64,000 nt of DNA from Pseudomonas sp. IPO3778 (GTDB taxonomy: Bacteria > Pseudomonadota > Gammaproteobacteria > Pseudomonadales > Pseudomonadaceae): the NCBI RefSeq assembly GCF_013386825.1, contig NZ_JACARC010000039.1, positions 55,671-119,670 on the forward strand. Reading direction: 5' to 3'. Below, piece by piece: positions 16,532-25,318 of the stretch. A program made the position numbers and the translations under genes. Below the pieces are notes generated by a model, which was given only the letters and a program-made list of their open reading frames with translations, was not told the DNA's origin and made no database searches. Position 1 is the first letter of the stretch; every line of letters begins with the position of its first letter.

Positions 16532-16984
16532 TTACAGCGCTTTAACGTCGATGATTTCAACATCAAAGGTCAAGGTTTTCCCGGCCAACGGGTGGTTGAA
16601 GTCGATGGTCACTTGCGCGTCATCGAAGGCTTTCACCACACCCGGCAGTTCAGTATTCGCTGCATCATTGAAGATCACCAGGAGGCCTTCCGACAGTTCC
16701 ATGTCCTGGAACTGCGAACGCGGGATGATCTGCACGTTTTGCGGGTTGGGCTGGCCAAAGGCGTTTTCCGGCAGGATCTGCAGGTTGCGCTTGTCGCCGG
16801 CCTTGAAACCGAACAGGGCCGCTTCGAAACCCGGCAGCAGGTTGCCGTCGCCGACCTTGAAGGTCGCCGGGGCCTTGTCGAACGTGCTGTCGACCGTGTC
16901 GCCATTCTCCAGGCGCAATGCGAAATGCAAGGTGACTTCCGTGTTCTGGCCGATGCGTTGCTCAACCAATACCTGTTCAGTCAT
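16532..16984 (-). CDS. fkpB: FKBP-type peptidyl-prolyl isomerase FkpB (SlpA)
   Basis: A 150-residue SlyD-like FKBP. The N-terminal FKBP half (VTLHFALRLENGDTVDSTFDKAPATFKVGDGNLLPGFEAAL) and the insert-in-flap region with the ENAFG segment are both visible. There is no His-rich metal tail, which separates it from SlyD. ATG 16984 gives the usual length and overlaps lspA by 8 bases. Co-transcription with lspA and ispH is the common gammaproteobacterial arrangement. It probably assists folding of cytosolic proteins. Confidence 0.93.
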   Translation of the reverse strand: MTEQVLVEQRIGQNTEVTLHFALRLENGDTVDSTFDKAPATFKVGDGNLLPGFEAALFGFKAGDKRNLQILPENAFGQPNPQNVQIIPRSQFQDMELSEGLLVIFNDAANTELPGVVKAFDDAQVTIDFNHPLAGKTLTFDVEIIDVKAL

Positions 16985-17486
16985 GAACGGTCTCTCCGGT
17001 TTTCTTGCTTTTGAACATATCCAACGCCAGCATGATTGCACCGACGGTGATGGCGCTGTCAGCAAAGTTGAACGCCGGGAAATACCAGCGGTTCTGCCAA
17101 TGCACCAGAATGAAGTCGATCACATGGCCCAGGGCAATGCGGTCGTACAAGTTGCCCAATGCGCCACCCAGCACCAGGGCCAGCGCAACCGCCAGCCAGG
17201 TGTCATTGCGGCCCAAGCGCTTGAGCCAGACCACCAGCACGGCACTGACCACCACGGCGATCAGGGCAAACAGCCAGCGCTGCCAGCCGGAACTGTCAGC
17301 CAAAAAGCTGAACGCAGCGCCGGTGTTGTAGGCAAGGGTCCAGCTGAAGTAGTCAGGAATCACCACGATCTGCTGGTACATCTGCAAGGCACCCTCGAAA
17401 TGAGCCTTGCTGAGCTGGTCAATGACCAGCACCAGCACGCTCAGTACGAGCAAGCCCAGGCGTCCAAAACGACTGGCGTTAGGCAT
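16977..17486 (-). CDS. lspA: Lipoprotein signal peptidase LspA
   Basis: A 169-residue inner membrane aspartyl peptidase with four membrane helices that removes the signal peptide of prolipoproteins such as BamD. The catalytic aspartates lie in the conserved segments GNLYDRIALGHVIDF and FNFADSAITVG. ATG 17486 (MPNASRFGRLG) overlaps the ileS stop by 8 bases, and its own stop overlaps fkpB by 8 bases, so translation of ileS, lspA and fkpB is coupled. Confidence 0.95.
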   Translation of the reverse strand: MPNASRFGRLGLLVLSVLVLVIDQLSKAHFEGALQMYQQIVVIPDYFSWTLAYNTGAAFSFLADSSGWQRWLFALIAVVVSAVLVVWLKRLGRNDTWLAVALALVLGGALGNLYDRIALGHVIDFILVHWQNRWYFPAFNFADSAITVGAIMLALDMFKSKKTGETVHD

Positions 17487-20310
17487 AGTGACGAACCTCA
17501 CCGGCGCCAGAGATGTTGTCGACGCAGCGACCGCAGATTTCCGGGTGCTCCGGGTTCACACCGACATCTTCACGGCAGTGCCAGCAACGGGCGCACTTGG
17601 CGAAGGACGACTTGACCACTTTGAGCTTGAGGCCCGGGACTTCAGTCGCAACGGCATCCGCAGGGGCTTGAGCAAACGGCGCCAGGCTGGCGGTCGAAGT
17701 GATCAAGACAAAGCGCAGTTCGTTGCTCAGCTTGGCCAGGTCGGCGGTCAGGCCTTCCTCGGCAAACAGCGTGACTTCGGCCTGCAAGTTGCCGCCAACG
17801 GCCTTCGCCGCGCGCTGCACTTCCAGCTCCTTGTTCACCGCAACCTTGACCGCCATCACGCCTTCCCAGTACTCGCGGCCCAGTTCGAAGTCGGCCGGCA
17901 ATTCGCTCAGGCCTTCGTACCAGGTGTTGAGCATCACGGACTCGTTACGCTCGCCCGGCAGGTATTCCCACAGCTCGTCAGCGGTGAAGGCCAGGATCGG
18001 TGCGATCCAGCGCACCAGCGCTTCAGAGATGTGGTACAGCGCGGTCTGCGCCGAACGGCGGGCCTTGCTGTTGGCGCCGGTGGTGTACTGGCGGTCCTTG
18101 ATGATGTCGAGGTAGAAACCACCCAGCTCCTGCACGCAGAAGTTGTGAATCTTGGAGTAGACGTTCCAGAAGCGGTATTCGCCGTAGTGCTCCTGCAACT
18201 CGCGCTGCAGCAACAGGGTACGGTCCACGGCCCAACGGTCCAGGGCGAGCATTTCCTCGGCCGGCAGGATGTCGGTGGCCGGATTGAAACCGGTCAGGTT
18301 CGACAGCATGAAGCGTGCGGTATTACGGATCCGGCGGTAGGCATCGGCGCTGCGCTGCAGGATCTGCTCGGACACGGCCATCTCGCCCGAATAATCGGTA
18401 GAGGCCACCCACAGGCGCATGATATCGGCGCCCAGGGTGTCGTTGACCTTTTGCGGCGCGATTACGTTGCCCAAGGACTTGGACATCTTGCGACCGTTTT
18501 CGTCGACGGTGAAGCCGTGGGTCAGCAACTCGCGGTACGGGGCGTGATCGTCGATCGCGCAGCCGGTCAGCAACGAGGAGTGGAACCAGCCACGGTGTTG
18601 GTCGGAGCCTTCCAGGTAGAGATCGGCGCGCGGGCCGGTCTCGTGACCCATCGGGTGCGAGCCACGCAATACGTGCCAGTGCGTGGTACCCGAGTCGAAC
18701 CACACGTCGAGGGTGTCGCTGATCTTGTCGTACAGCGGCGCTTCGTCGCCCAGCAGCTCGGCGGCGTCCAGCTTGAACCAGGCCTCGATGCCCTCTTGTT
18801 CAACGCGCTGGGCAACCACTTCCATCAGTTCGACGGTACGTGGGTGCAGCTCACCGCTTTCCTTGTTCAGGAAGAACGGGATCGGCACACCCCAGTTACG
18901 CTGCCGGGAGATGCACCAGTCCGGACGGTTGGCAATCATCGAGTGCAGACGCGCCTGGCCCCAGGCCGGGACGAACTTGGTCTCTTCGATGGCCTTGATC
19001 GCGCGGTTACGCAGGGTCTCGCCGCTGGTCGGCTCTTTGTCCATGCCGATAAACCACTGCGCGGTAGCGCGGTAGATCAGCGGAGTCTTGTGGCGCCAGC
19101 AGTGCATGTAGCTGTGGGTGATGGTTTCGGTGTGCAGCAGCGCACCGACTTCCGCCAACTTGTCGACGATCGCAGGGTTCGCCTTGAAGATGAACTGGCC
19201 ACCGAAGAATTCCAGGGACGGCGCGTACACACCGTTGCTTTGCACAGGGTTGATGATGTCGTCGTTGACCAGCCCGTACTGCTTGCAGATCACGAAGTCA
19301 TCTACGCCATAGGCAGGCGAGCAGTGAACCACACCGGTGCCGGCGCCCAGTTCAACGTACTCGGCCAAGTAGATTGGCGACAGGCGGTCGTAGAACGGAT
19401 GACGGAAATTGATCAGCTCCAGCGCGGAGCCAGTCGTGGTCGCGATCACCGAACCTTGCAGGTTGTAGCGGGCCAGGCACGACTCGACCAGCTCTTCAGC
19501 CAGCACCAGCAGACGATCACCGACGTCCACCAGGGCATAGGTGAATTCCGGGTGCACGTTCAGCGCCTGGTTGGCCGGGATGGTCCACGGCGTGGTGGTC
19601 CAGATCACGATGGCAGCCGGCTTGCTCAGGCTCGCCAGGCCAAAGGCCTCAGCCAGCTTGGCGTCGTCGGCGATCGGGAAAGCCACGTCGATGGTCGAGG
19701 ACTTTTTGTCTTCGTATTCCACTTCCGCTTCAGCCAGGGCCGAACCGCAGTCGAAGCACCAGTTCACGGGCTTGAGGCCCTTGAACACGAAACCGCCCTT
19801 GACGATTTCGGCCAAGGCACGGATTTCACCGGCCTCGTTCTTGAAGTCCATGGTCTTGTACGGGTTGGCCCAGTCGCCCAACACACCCAGACGGATGAAT
19901 TCGGACTTCTGCCCCTCGATCTGCTCGGTGGCGTAGGCGCGGCACAGTTCGCGGGTTTTATCCGCGCCCAGGTTCTTGCCGTAGGTCACTTCGACTTTGT
20001 GTTCGATCGGCAGGCCGTGGCAATCCCAGCCCGGGACATAAGGCGCGTCAAAACCCGAAAGGGTTTTCGAACGGATGATCATGTCCTTGAGAATCTTGTT
20101 CAGTGCATGACCGATGTGAATCGTGCCGTTGGCATAAGGAGGGCCGTCGTGCAGGACGAATTTCGGACGATCCTTGCCAATCTCGCGCAACTTTCCGTAC
20201 AGGCCAATACTGTCCCAGCGCTGCAGGATCTGCGGTTCGCGCTGTGGCAGGCCGGCCTTCATTGGGAAGGCGGTGTCCGGAAGGTTTAGCGTGGCTTTAT
20301 AGTCGGTCAT
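17479..20310 (-). CDS. ileS: Isoleucyl-tRNA synthetase IleS
   Basis: A 943-residue class I aminoacyl-tRNA synthetase with signature motifs HIGHALNK near residue 68 and KMSKSLGN near residue 605. The editing (CP1) domain lies between them. The C-terminal zinc site is seen as C-A-R-C and C-G-R-C (CARCWHCREDVG ... EICGRCVDNI). The zinc tail and motifs indicate the standard bacterial, mupirocin-sensitive-type enzyme. It lies 13 bases after ribF and overlaps lspA. Confidence 0.97.
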   Translation of the reverse strand: MTDYKATLNLPDTAFPMKAGLPQREPQILQRWDSIGLYGKLREIGKDRPKFVLHDGPPYANGTIHIGHALNKILKDMIIRSKTLSGFDAPYVPGWDCHGLPIEHKVEVTYGKNLGADKTRELCRAYATEQIEGQKSEFIRLGVLGDWANPYKTMDFKNEAGEIRALAEIVKGGFVFKGLKPVNWCFDCGSALAEAEVEYEDKKSSTIDVAFPIADDAKLAEAFGLASLSKPAAIVIWTTTPWTIPANQALNVHPEFTYALVDVGDRLLVLAEELVESCLARYNLQGSVIATTTGSALELINFRHPFYDRLSPIYLAEYVELGAGTGVVHCSPAYGVDDFVICKQYGLVNDDIINPVQSNGVYAPSLEFFGGQFIFKANPAIVDKLAEVGALLHTETITHSYMHCWRHKTPLIYRATAQWFIGMDKEPTSGETLRNRAIKAIEETKFVPAWGQARLHSMIANRPDWCISRQRNWGVPIPFFLNKESGELHPRTVELMEVVAQRVEQEGIEAWFKLDAAELLGDEAPLYDKISDTLDVWFDSGTTHWHVLRGSHPMGHETGPRADLYLEGSDQHRGWFHSSLLTGCAIDDHAPYRELLTHGFTVDENGRKMSKSLGNVIAPQKVNDTLGADIMRLWVASTDYSGEMAVSEQILQRSADAYRRIRNTARFMLSNLTGFNPATDILPAEEMLALDRWAVDRTLLLQRELQEHYGEYRFWNVYSKIHNFCVQELGGFYLDIIKDRQYTTGANSKARRSAQTALYHISEALVRWIAPILAFTADELWEYLPGERNESVMLNTWYEGLSELPADFELGREYWEGVMAVKVAVNKELEVQRAAKAVGGNLQAEVTLFAEEGLTADLAKLSNELRFVLITSTASLAPFAQAPADAVATEVPGLKLKVVKSSFAKCARCWHCREDVGVNPEHPEICGRCVDNISGAGEVRHYA

Positions 20311-20323
20311 TTAAGGCTCTTCA

Positions 20324-21262
20324 TTAGCGATGGGCGCTAGGTGCGGCTAGTGCACGGGCGGCGGCGACATCCGCATTGATCGCCGTTTTCAACGCCTCCA
20401 GGGAGGCGAAACGCTGCTCTTCACGCAGCTTTTGGTGGAAAGCCACCGTCAAACGCCGGTCATACAAATCACCGGCAAAATCCAAAAGGTGAACTTCCAG
20501 GTGGGCTTTGCCATCACCTGCAACCGTGGGCCTGACGCCTATGTTGGCGACTCCGGGCCACGATTGACCGTCGATGTCGACACTCACCAGGTAAACCCCG
20601 GTCAGCGGCACACGACGGCGCTTGAGTTGCACGTTGGCGGTTGGCGTGCCCAGTTGGCGCGCCAGCTTCTGGCCGTGCAGAACCCGCCCGGCGATCCGGA
20701 ACGGGCGACCGAGCAACCGCTCGGCCAAGGCGAAGTCGGCAGCGGCCAGGGCGTTACGCACCTGGGTGCTGCTCACGCGCAGGCCGTCCAGTTCGACGGT
20801 TTGCGCGGCTTCGACGGTAAAACCCTGGGTAACGCCGGCCTGTTGCAGGAAATCGAAATCCCCTACCCGGTCGCAACCGAAACGGAAGTCGTCACCGACC
20901 TCCAGGTGCTGCACGCCCAGACCGTCTACCAGGATGCGGTCGACGAACTCGGCGGCACTGAGGCTGCGCAAGCGCTGGTTGAAGGCCAGGCAGAGGACGC
21001 GGTCCACGCCTTCTTCAGCCAACAGCTGCAGCTTGTCCCGCAGACGGGCCAGCCGCGCCGGCGCCGTCTCCGGGGTAAAGAATTCGCGGGGCTGTGGCTC
21101 AAAAATCACCACGCAGCTGGGCACGCCCAACTCAACCGCACGCTCACGCAGACGGGCCAGGATAGCCTGGTGGCCACGGTGAACACCGTCAAAGTTGCCA
21201 ATAGTGGCGACGCAGCCCCGATGCTGGGGGCGCAGGTTGTGGAGACCTCGAACCAGCTGCAT
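20324..21262 (-). CDS. ribF: Bifunctional riboflavin kinase/FAD synthetase RibF
   Basis: RibF makes FMN from riboflavin and then FAD. The N-terminal nucleotidyl-transferase part has ATIGNFDGVHRGHQAIL near residue 18 and the FxxxxxSSTQVR segment; the C-terminal flavokinase part has the GTPTANVQL motif. ATG 21262 (MQLVRGLHNLRPQ) gives 312 residues, the usual length. It sits between murJ and ileS on the same strand. Confidence 0.94.
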   Translation of the reverse strand: MQLVRGLHNLRPQHRGCVATIGNFDGVHRGHQAILARLRERAVELGVPSCVVIFEPQPREFFTPETAPARLARLRDKLQLLAEEGVDRVLCLAFNQRLRSLSAAEFVDRILVDGLGVQHLEVGDDFRFGCDRVGDFDFLQQAGVTQGFTVEAAQTVELDGLRVSSTQVRNALAAADFALAERLLGRPFRIAGRVLHGQKLARQLGTPTANVQLKRRRVPLTGVYLVSVDIDGQSWPGVANIGVRPTVAGDGKAHLEVHLLDFAGDLYDRRLTVAFHQKLREEQRFASLEALKTAINADVAAARALAAPSAHR

Positions 21263-21380
21263 AACGCGCTTCTTGCTCATAAAGTGGTCGATTATAACCA
21301 CACCCGGCCCCGGACGACAGGCAACAGCGCAGGCCATTTGCGCGAATCGATAAAACAACCGTCTTATCGACGAAAAGTCT

Positions 21381-22919
21381 CTAGCTCAGCGACTTGCGAT
21401 TGAAATCCCGCAAGCGGAAACCCATCAGCAGCAACATCCCGAAGTACACCACCACGCCAGCCACCACCAACGCACCGAGGCGCATGAAGCGCTCCAGCAT
21501 ATAACCTTGATCCCAGGCGGGCATGAAGTGCATCAGGCCCAGCAATACTGCAGCCATCGTGCCCACCGCGACCACCAGCTTGATGGCAAACGGGCCCCAG
21601 CCCACCTGCGGCTGGAACATGTTCTGTTTACGCAGCTGATAGAACAGCAGCCCGGCATTGATGCAGGCACCGACACTGATCGCCAGCGCCAGCCCGGCAT
21701 GCTTCAGCGGACCGATGAACGCCAGGTTGAGCAACTGCGTGACCACAAGGGTGAAGATCGCGATTTTTACCGGGGTACGGATATTTTGTTGAGCATAGAA
21801 GCCAGGGGCCAGCACCTTGATCACGATAATGCCCAGCAGGCCGACGGAATAGGCGATCAGCGCACGCTGGGTCATCGAGGCGTCAAACGCGGTGAACTGG
21901 CCGTACTGGAACAGCGCAACTGTCAGCGGCTCGGCGAGCAATCCCAGGGCTACGGCACACGGCAGCACCAAGACAAAACACAGGCGCAGGCCCCAATCCA
22001 GGATCCGCGAGTACTCGTGACGATCTTTGCTGGCATAGGTGCGGGACAGCGTTGGCAGCAGGATGGTGCCAAGTGCCACGCCCAATACACCGGACGGCAA
22101 TTCCATCAGACGGTCGGCGTAGTACATCCACGACACGGAGCCCGAGACCAGCAGCGAGGCGAAGGCGGTGTTGATGATCAGCGAGATCTGACTGACGGAA
22201 ACCCCGAGGATCGCCGGCAACATGTTGCGCATCACCCGCCAGACGCCGGTGTCCTTGAGGTTCAGGCGCGGCAGCACGAGCATGCCGATTTTCTTCAGGT
22301 GCGGCAGTTGATACAGCAGCTGTGCCAGGCCACCGGCCAATACCGCCCAGCCCAGGGCCATCACCGGCGGATCGAAGTACGGCGTCAGGAACAACGCGAA
22401 AATAATCATGCTGACGTTCAGCAGGGTAGGCACGAACGCCGGCACCGAAAAACGGTTCCAGGTATTGAGGATCGCTCCGGCCAGGGACGACAGGGAAATC
22501 AGCAATATATAAGGAAAGGTCACCCGCAACAGATCAGTGGTCAGGGCGAACTTTTCCGGCGTATTGGCAAAACCGGGGGCCGTGGCCCAGATCACCCAGG
22601 GTGCGGCGAGCATGCCGGCGATCGTCACCAGCGTCAGCACCAACGTCAGCAGACCCGACACATAGGCAATAAAGGTGCGGGTCGCCTCCTCGCCTTGCTG
22701 GGCCTTGTATTCCGCCAGAATCGGCACGAACGCCTGGGAGAAAGCCCCCTCGGCGAAGATCCGCCGCAGCAGGTTGGGCAGTTTAAAGGCAATGAAGAAG
22801 GCATCCGTGGCCATGCTGGCGCCAAAAATACGTGCCAGCAGCGTGTCACGCACAAACCCCAGAACCCGGGAAATCATCGTGATAGAGCTGACGGCGGCCA
22901 ACGATTTGAGCAGATTCAT
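21381..22919 (-). CDS. murJ: Lipid II flippase MurJ
   Basis: A 512-residue MOP-superfamily membrane protein with about 14 helices that moves lipid II across the inner membrane. The conserved N terminus (RVLGFVRDTLLARIFGASMATDAFFIAFKLPNLLRR) and the GAFSQAFVPI segment contain arginines and the aspartate important in E. coli MurJ. It begins the murJ-ribF-ileS-lspA-fkpB-ispH row and is divergent from rpsT, the standard order. Confidence 0.95.
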   Translation of the reverse strand: MNLLKSLAAVSSITMISRVLGFVRDTLLARIFGASMATDAFFIAFKLPNLLRRIFAEGAFSQAFVPILAEYKAQQGEEATRTFIAYVSGLLTLVLTLVTIAGMLAAPWVIWATAPGFANTPEKFALTTDLLRVTFPYILLISLSSLAGAILNTWNRFSVPAFVPTLLNVSMIIFALFLTPYFDPPVMALGWAVLAGGLAQLLYQLPHLKKIGMLVLPRLNLKDTGVWRVMRNMLPAILGVSVSQISLIINTAFASLLVSGSVSWMYYADRLMELPSGVLGVALGTILLPTLSRTYASKDRHEYSRILDWGLRLCFVLVLPCAVALGLLAEPLTVALFQYGQFTAFDASMTQRALIAYSVGLLGIIVIKVLAPGFYAQQNIRTPVKIAIFTLVVTQLLNLAFIGPLKHAGLALAISVGACINAGLLFYQLRKQNMFQPQVGWGPFAIKLVVAVGTMAAVLLGLMHFMPAWDQGYMLERFMRLGALVVAGVVVYFGMLLLMGFRLRDFNRKSLS

Positions 22920-23091
22920 TGAAAGAGTTTTTGCCTATAGATAAAGAGCAGGCGAACAAACGGCCCACATATGCGATACTCCGCGCCTGCAACAAGCACA
23001 GAGCCAAAGCTCGCGAGTTTACAGGTCAAGCGCCGGAAATAAATCACCCGCCTCTTAAGATCGACCACTCAGCAGTTCGCATCACCCGCCC

Positions 23092-23120
23092 TTGACAAGA
23101 CTTCAACTCATCGGCATGAT
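23092..23120 (+). promoter_or_regulatory. Sigma-70 promoter of rpsT
   Basis: A consensus -35 TTGACA (23092-23097) and a -10-like CATGAT (23115-23120) are separated by 17 bases, about 50 bases before the rpsT start. Confidence 0.6.
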
Positions 23121-23173
23121 TCGCGGCCTATTTTGTTTGCTATTTCCTAAAAAGTCTTTCGAGGAGCTCGACG

Positions 23174-23452
23174 GTGGCCAACACACCTTCCGCCAAAAAA
23201 CGTGCAAAACAGGCTGAGAAGCGTCGCAGCCACAACGCCAGCCTGCGTTCCATGGTTCGTACCTACATCAAGAATGTAGTTAAAGCCATTGACGCAAAAG
23301 ACGCTGAAAAAGCTCAAGCTGCTTACGTTCTGGCCGTGCCAGTTATCGACCGTATGGCCGATAAAGGCATCATCCACAAGAACAAAGCTGCTCGCCATAA
23401 AGGTCGTCTGAATGGCCACATCAAGGCTCTGAACCTTGCTGCTGCAGCCTAA
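23174..23452 (+). CDS. rpsT: 30S ribosomal protein S20
   Basis: A 92-residue basic protein (MANTPSAKKRAKQAEKRRSHNASLRSMVRTYIKNV) that binds 16S rRNA early in 30S assembly. The start is GTG with a strong GAGGAG ribosome site 8 bases upstream. It is monocistronic, with its own promoter and a strong terminator. Confidence 0.98.
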   Translation: MANTPSAKKRAKQAEKRRSHNASLRSMVRTYIKNVVKAIDAKDAEKAQAAYVLAVPVIDRMADKGIIHKNKAARHKGRLNGHIKALNLAAAA

Positions 23453-23466
23453 GCGATAAGCTTGTT

Positions 23467-23496
23467 AAAAAACCGACCTCAGGGTCGGTTTTTTAT
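23467..23496 (+). terminator. rpsT terminator
   Basis: AAAAAACCGACC, a short loop and GGTCGGTTTTTT form a symmetric hairpin with a T run 14 bases after the stop. The A run also makes it usable on the other strand. Confidence 0.92.
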
Positions 23497-23507
23497 TGCC
23501 CGCGCTT

Positions 23508-23601
23508 TGAGCAAACTTGCTCGCGATGGTCGTTAACGATTATGTGCGCCGCCTGAATGAACGCGGCGCCCTCTGGCTTTTCGCGAGCAAGCTCGCTCCT
23601 A
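23508..23601. repeat. REPIN, TAGGAGCGAGCTTGCTCGCGA subfamily (copy 1)
   Basis: The right arm (TCGCGAGCAAGCTCGCTCCTA) is intact and the left arm (GAGCAAACTTGCTCGCGATGG) is degraded. It fills the convergent gap between rpsT and creA. The last three bases of the right arm supply the TAG stop codon of creA. Confidence 0.8.
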
Positions 23602-24060
23602 CTGGGCAGGCCACGGCAAGATAGGAATCGCCGTCACCGCGTTCTGCGGACTGCCTTCGATCAAGCGGTCGCTGTAGACCAGATACACCAGGGTATTGCG
23701 CTTCTTGTCGAGGAAACGCACCACCTGCATGGTCTTGAACACCAGGGACGTGCGCTCCTTGAACACCTCATCCCCATCCTTCAGCTCACCCTTGAAGCGA
23801 ATCGCGCCCACCTGACGACAGGCAATCGACGCCTCGGCGCGATCCTCCGCCAGGCCCAAGCCACCCTTCACTCCGCCCGTCTTGGCGCGGGACAGATAGC
23901 AAGTCACGCCATCCACCTTCGGATCATCAAAAGCCTCGACCACAATCCGGTCATTGGGGCCGACGAACTTGAACACCGTCGACACCTGGCCAATCTCTTC
24001 GGCCGACGCCAGCAACGGCATCGCCAACAGCAAACCGAGCAATCCCTTCATTACGCGCAT
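23599..24060 (-). CDS. creA: CreA family secreted protein
   Basis: A 153-residue protein with a cleavable signal peptide (MRVMKGLLGLLLAMPLLASA) and the CreA core: VFKFVGPNDRIVVEAFDDPKVDGVTCYLSRAKTGG. The family is widespread and periplasmic, but its role is unknown despite the name. It is the last gene after proB, 16 bases away. Its stop codon is part of a REP element, so the repeat inserted at or replaced the original 3' end. Confidence 0.88.
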   Translation of the reverse strand: MRVMKGLLGLLLAMPLLASAEEIGQVSTVFKFVGPNDRIVVEAFDDPKVDGVTCYLSRAKTGGVKGGLGLAEDRAEASIACRQVGAIRFKGELKDGDEVFKERTSLVFKTMQVVRFLDKKRNTLVYLVYSDRLIEGSPQNAVTAIPILPWPAQ

Positions 24061-24076
24061 CGAGACATCCTTTCAC

Positions 24077-25195
24077 TTAGACCAGAATCAGGTTATCCCG
24101 GTGAACCAGCTCCGGCTCAGCCATGTAACCCAACAGACCAACAATCGCCTCAGACGACTGCCCAATGATTTTTTGCGCCTCAAGGGCACTGTAGTTGGCC
24201 AGCCCACGGGCAATCTCGCGACCGTCCGGCGCTACACACACCACCATCTCGCCACGACGGAAGCTGCCCTGGACCAATTTTACGCCCACCGGCAGCAGGC
24301 TTTTGTTGCCTTGAGACAACGCCGACACCGCACCTGCGTCCAGCACCAGGGTACCGCGCGTCTGAAGATGCCCCGCCAGCCACTGCTTGCGCGCCGCCAG
24401 CATGCCGCGCTCAGGCGACAGCAGCGTACCGATGCGCTCGCCCGCCTTGAGGCGATCCAGCACCCGCTCAATCCGGCCGCCCACGATGATGGTGTGCGCA
24501 CCGGAACGCGCTGCCAGCCGCGCCGCACGCAGCTTGGTCTGCATGCCGCCACGCCCCAGGGCACCACCCACACTGCCGGCCACCGCATCCAGGGCCGGAT
24601 CATCGGCACGCGCCTCGTAAATCAGCTGGGCATCCGGGTTATTGCGCGGGTCAGCGTCAAACATGCCGTCGCGATCCGTCAGGATCACCAGCAAGTCCGC
24701 TTCAACCAGATTAGCCACCAGCGCGGCCAGGGTGTCATTGTCACCGAAACGAATTTCGTCGGTCACCACGGTGTCGTTCTCGTTGATCACCGGGATCACC
24801 TTGAGTTCCACCAGAGCACGCAGGGTGCTGCGGGCATTCAGGTAGCGCTTGCGGTCGGACAAGTCATCATGGGTCAGCAGAATCTGCGCCGTGTGGCGAC
24901 CGTGCTCGGCAAAGCTGGACTCCCAGGCCTGCACCAGGCCCATCTGACCAATGGCGGCGGCGGCCTGCAGTTCGTGCATCGCGCTGGGTCGCGCGGTCCA
25001 GCCCAAGCGGCTCATGCCCGCGGCAACTGCCCCGGACGATACCAGCACCAACTCGACACCTGCCTCATGCAAGGCCACCATCTGGTCCACCCAGACGCTC
25101 ATGGCCGCACGATCCAGCCCCTTGCCATCCGCCGTCAGCAGCGCGCTACCGATCTTAACGACCCAACGCTGCGCACCTGTCACCTTGCTCCGCAT
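24077..25195 (-). CDS. proB: Glutamate 5-kinase ProB
   Basis: The first enzyme of proline synthesis, phosphorylating glutamate. The 372-residue product has the amino-acid kinase domain (VVKIGSALLT at the N terminus, ELVLVSSGAVAAGM, PVINENDTVVTDEIRFGDNDTLAALVA) and a C-terminal PUA domain (RGTLVLDAGAVSALSQGNKSLLPVGV). ATG 25195 (MRSKVTGAQRW) is preferred over the ATG nine bases upstream because it matches the usual Pseudomonas N terminus. It follows obgE, but a terminator-like hairpin lies between them. Confidence 0.95.
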   Translation of the reverse strand: MRSKVTGAQRWVVKIGSALLTADGKGLDRAAMSVWVDQMVALHEAGVELVLVSSGAVAAGMSRLGWTARPSAMHELQAAAAIGQMGLVQAWESSFAEHGRHTAQILLTHDDLSDRKRYLNARSTLRALVELKVIPVINENDTVVTDEIRFGDNDTLAALVANLVEADLLVILTDRDGMFDADPRNNPDAQLIYEARADDPALDAVAGSVGGALGRGGMQTKLRAARLAARSGAHTIIVGGRIERVLDRLKAGERIGTLLSPERGMLAARKQWLAGHLQTRGTLVLDAGAVSALSQGNKSLLPVGVKLVQGSFRRGEMVVCVAPDGREIARGLANYSALEAQKIIGQSSEAIVGLLGYMAEPELVHRDNLILV

Positions 25196-25272
25196 CATCT
25201 TCAACCTTAGATAGAGGGCCGCACGACCCAGCGCCGCCCATAACGTTATTCGTGACTACCGATTTCCAGATA

Positions 25273-25303
25273 CCAAAACGCCGCTCGATTGAGCGGCGCT
25301 TAA
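25273..25303 (-). terminator. Terminator after obgE
   Basis: A 9-bp GC-rich stem (CGCCGCTC/GAGCGGCG) followed on the minus strand by TTTTGG. The T run is short, so read-through into proB is likely. Confidence 0.6.
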
Positions 25304-25318
25304 GTTTACTGCAACGAA

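Noticed and set aside
17407..20289. 960-codon open frame antisense to ileS
   Set aside because: Same shadow effect; ileS has all its signature motifs on the other strand.
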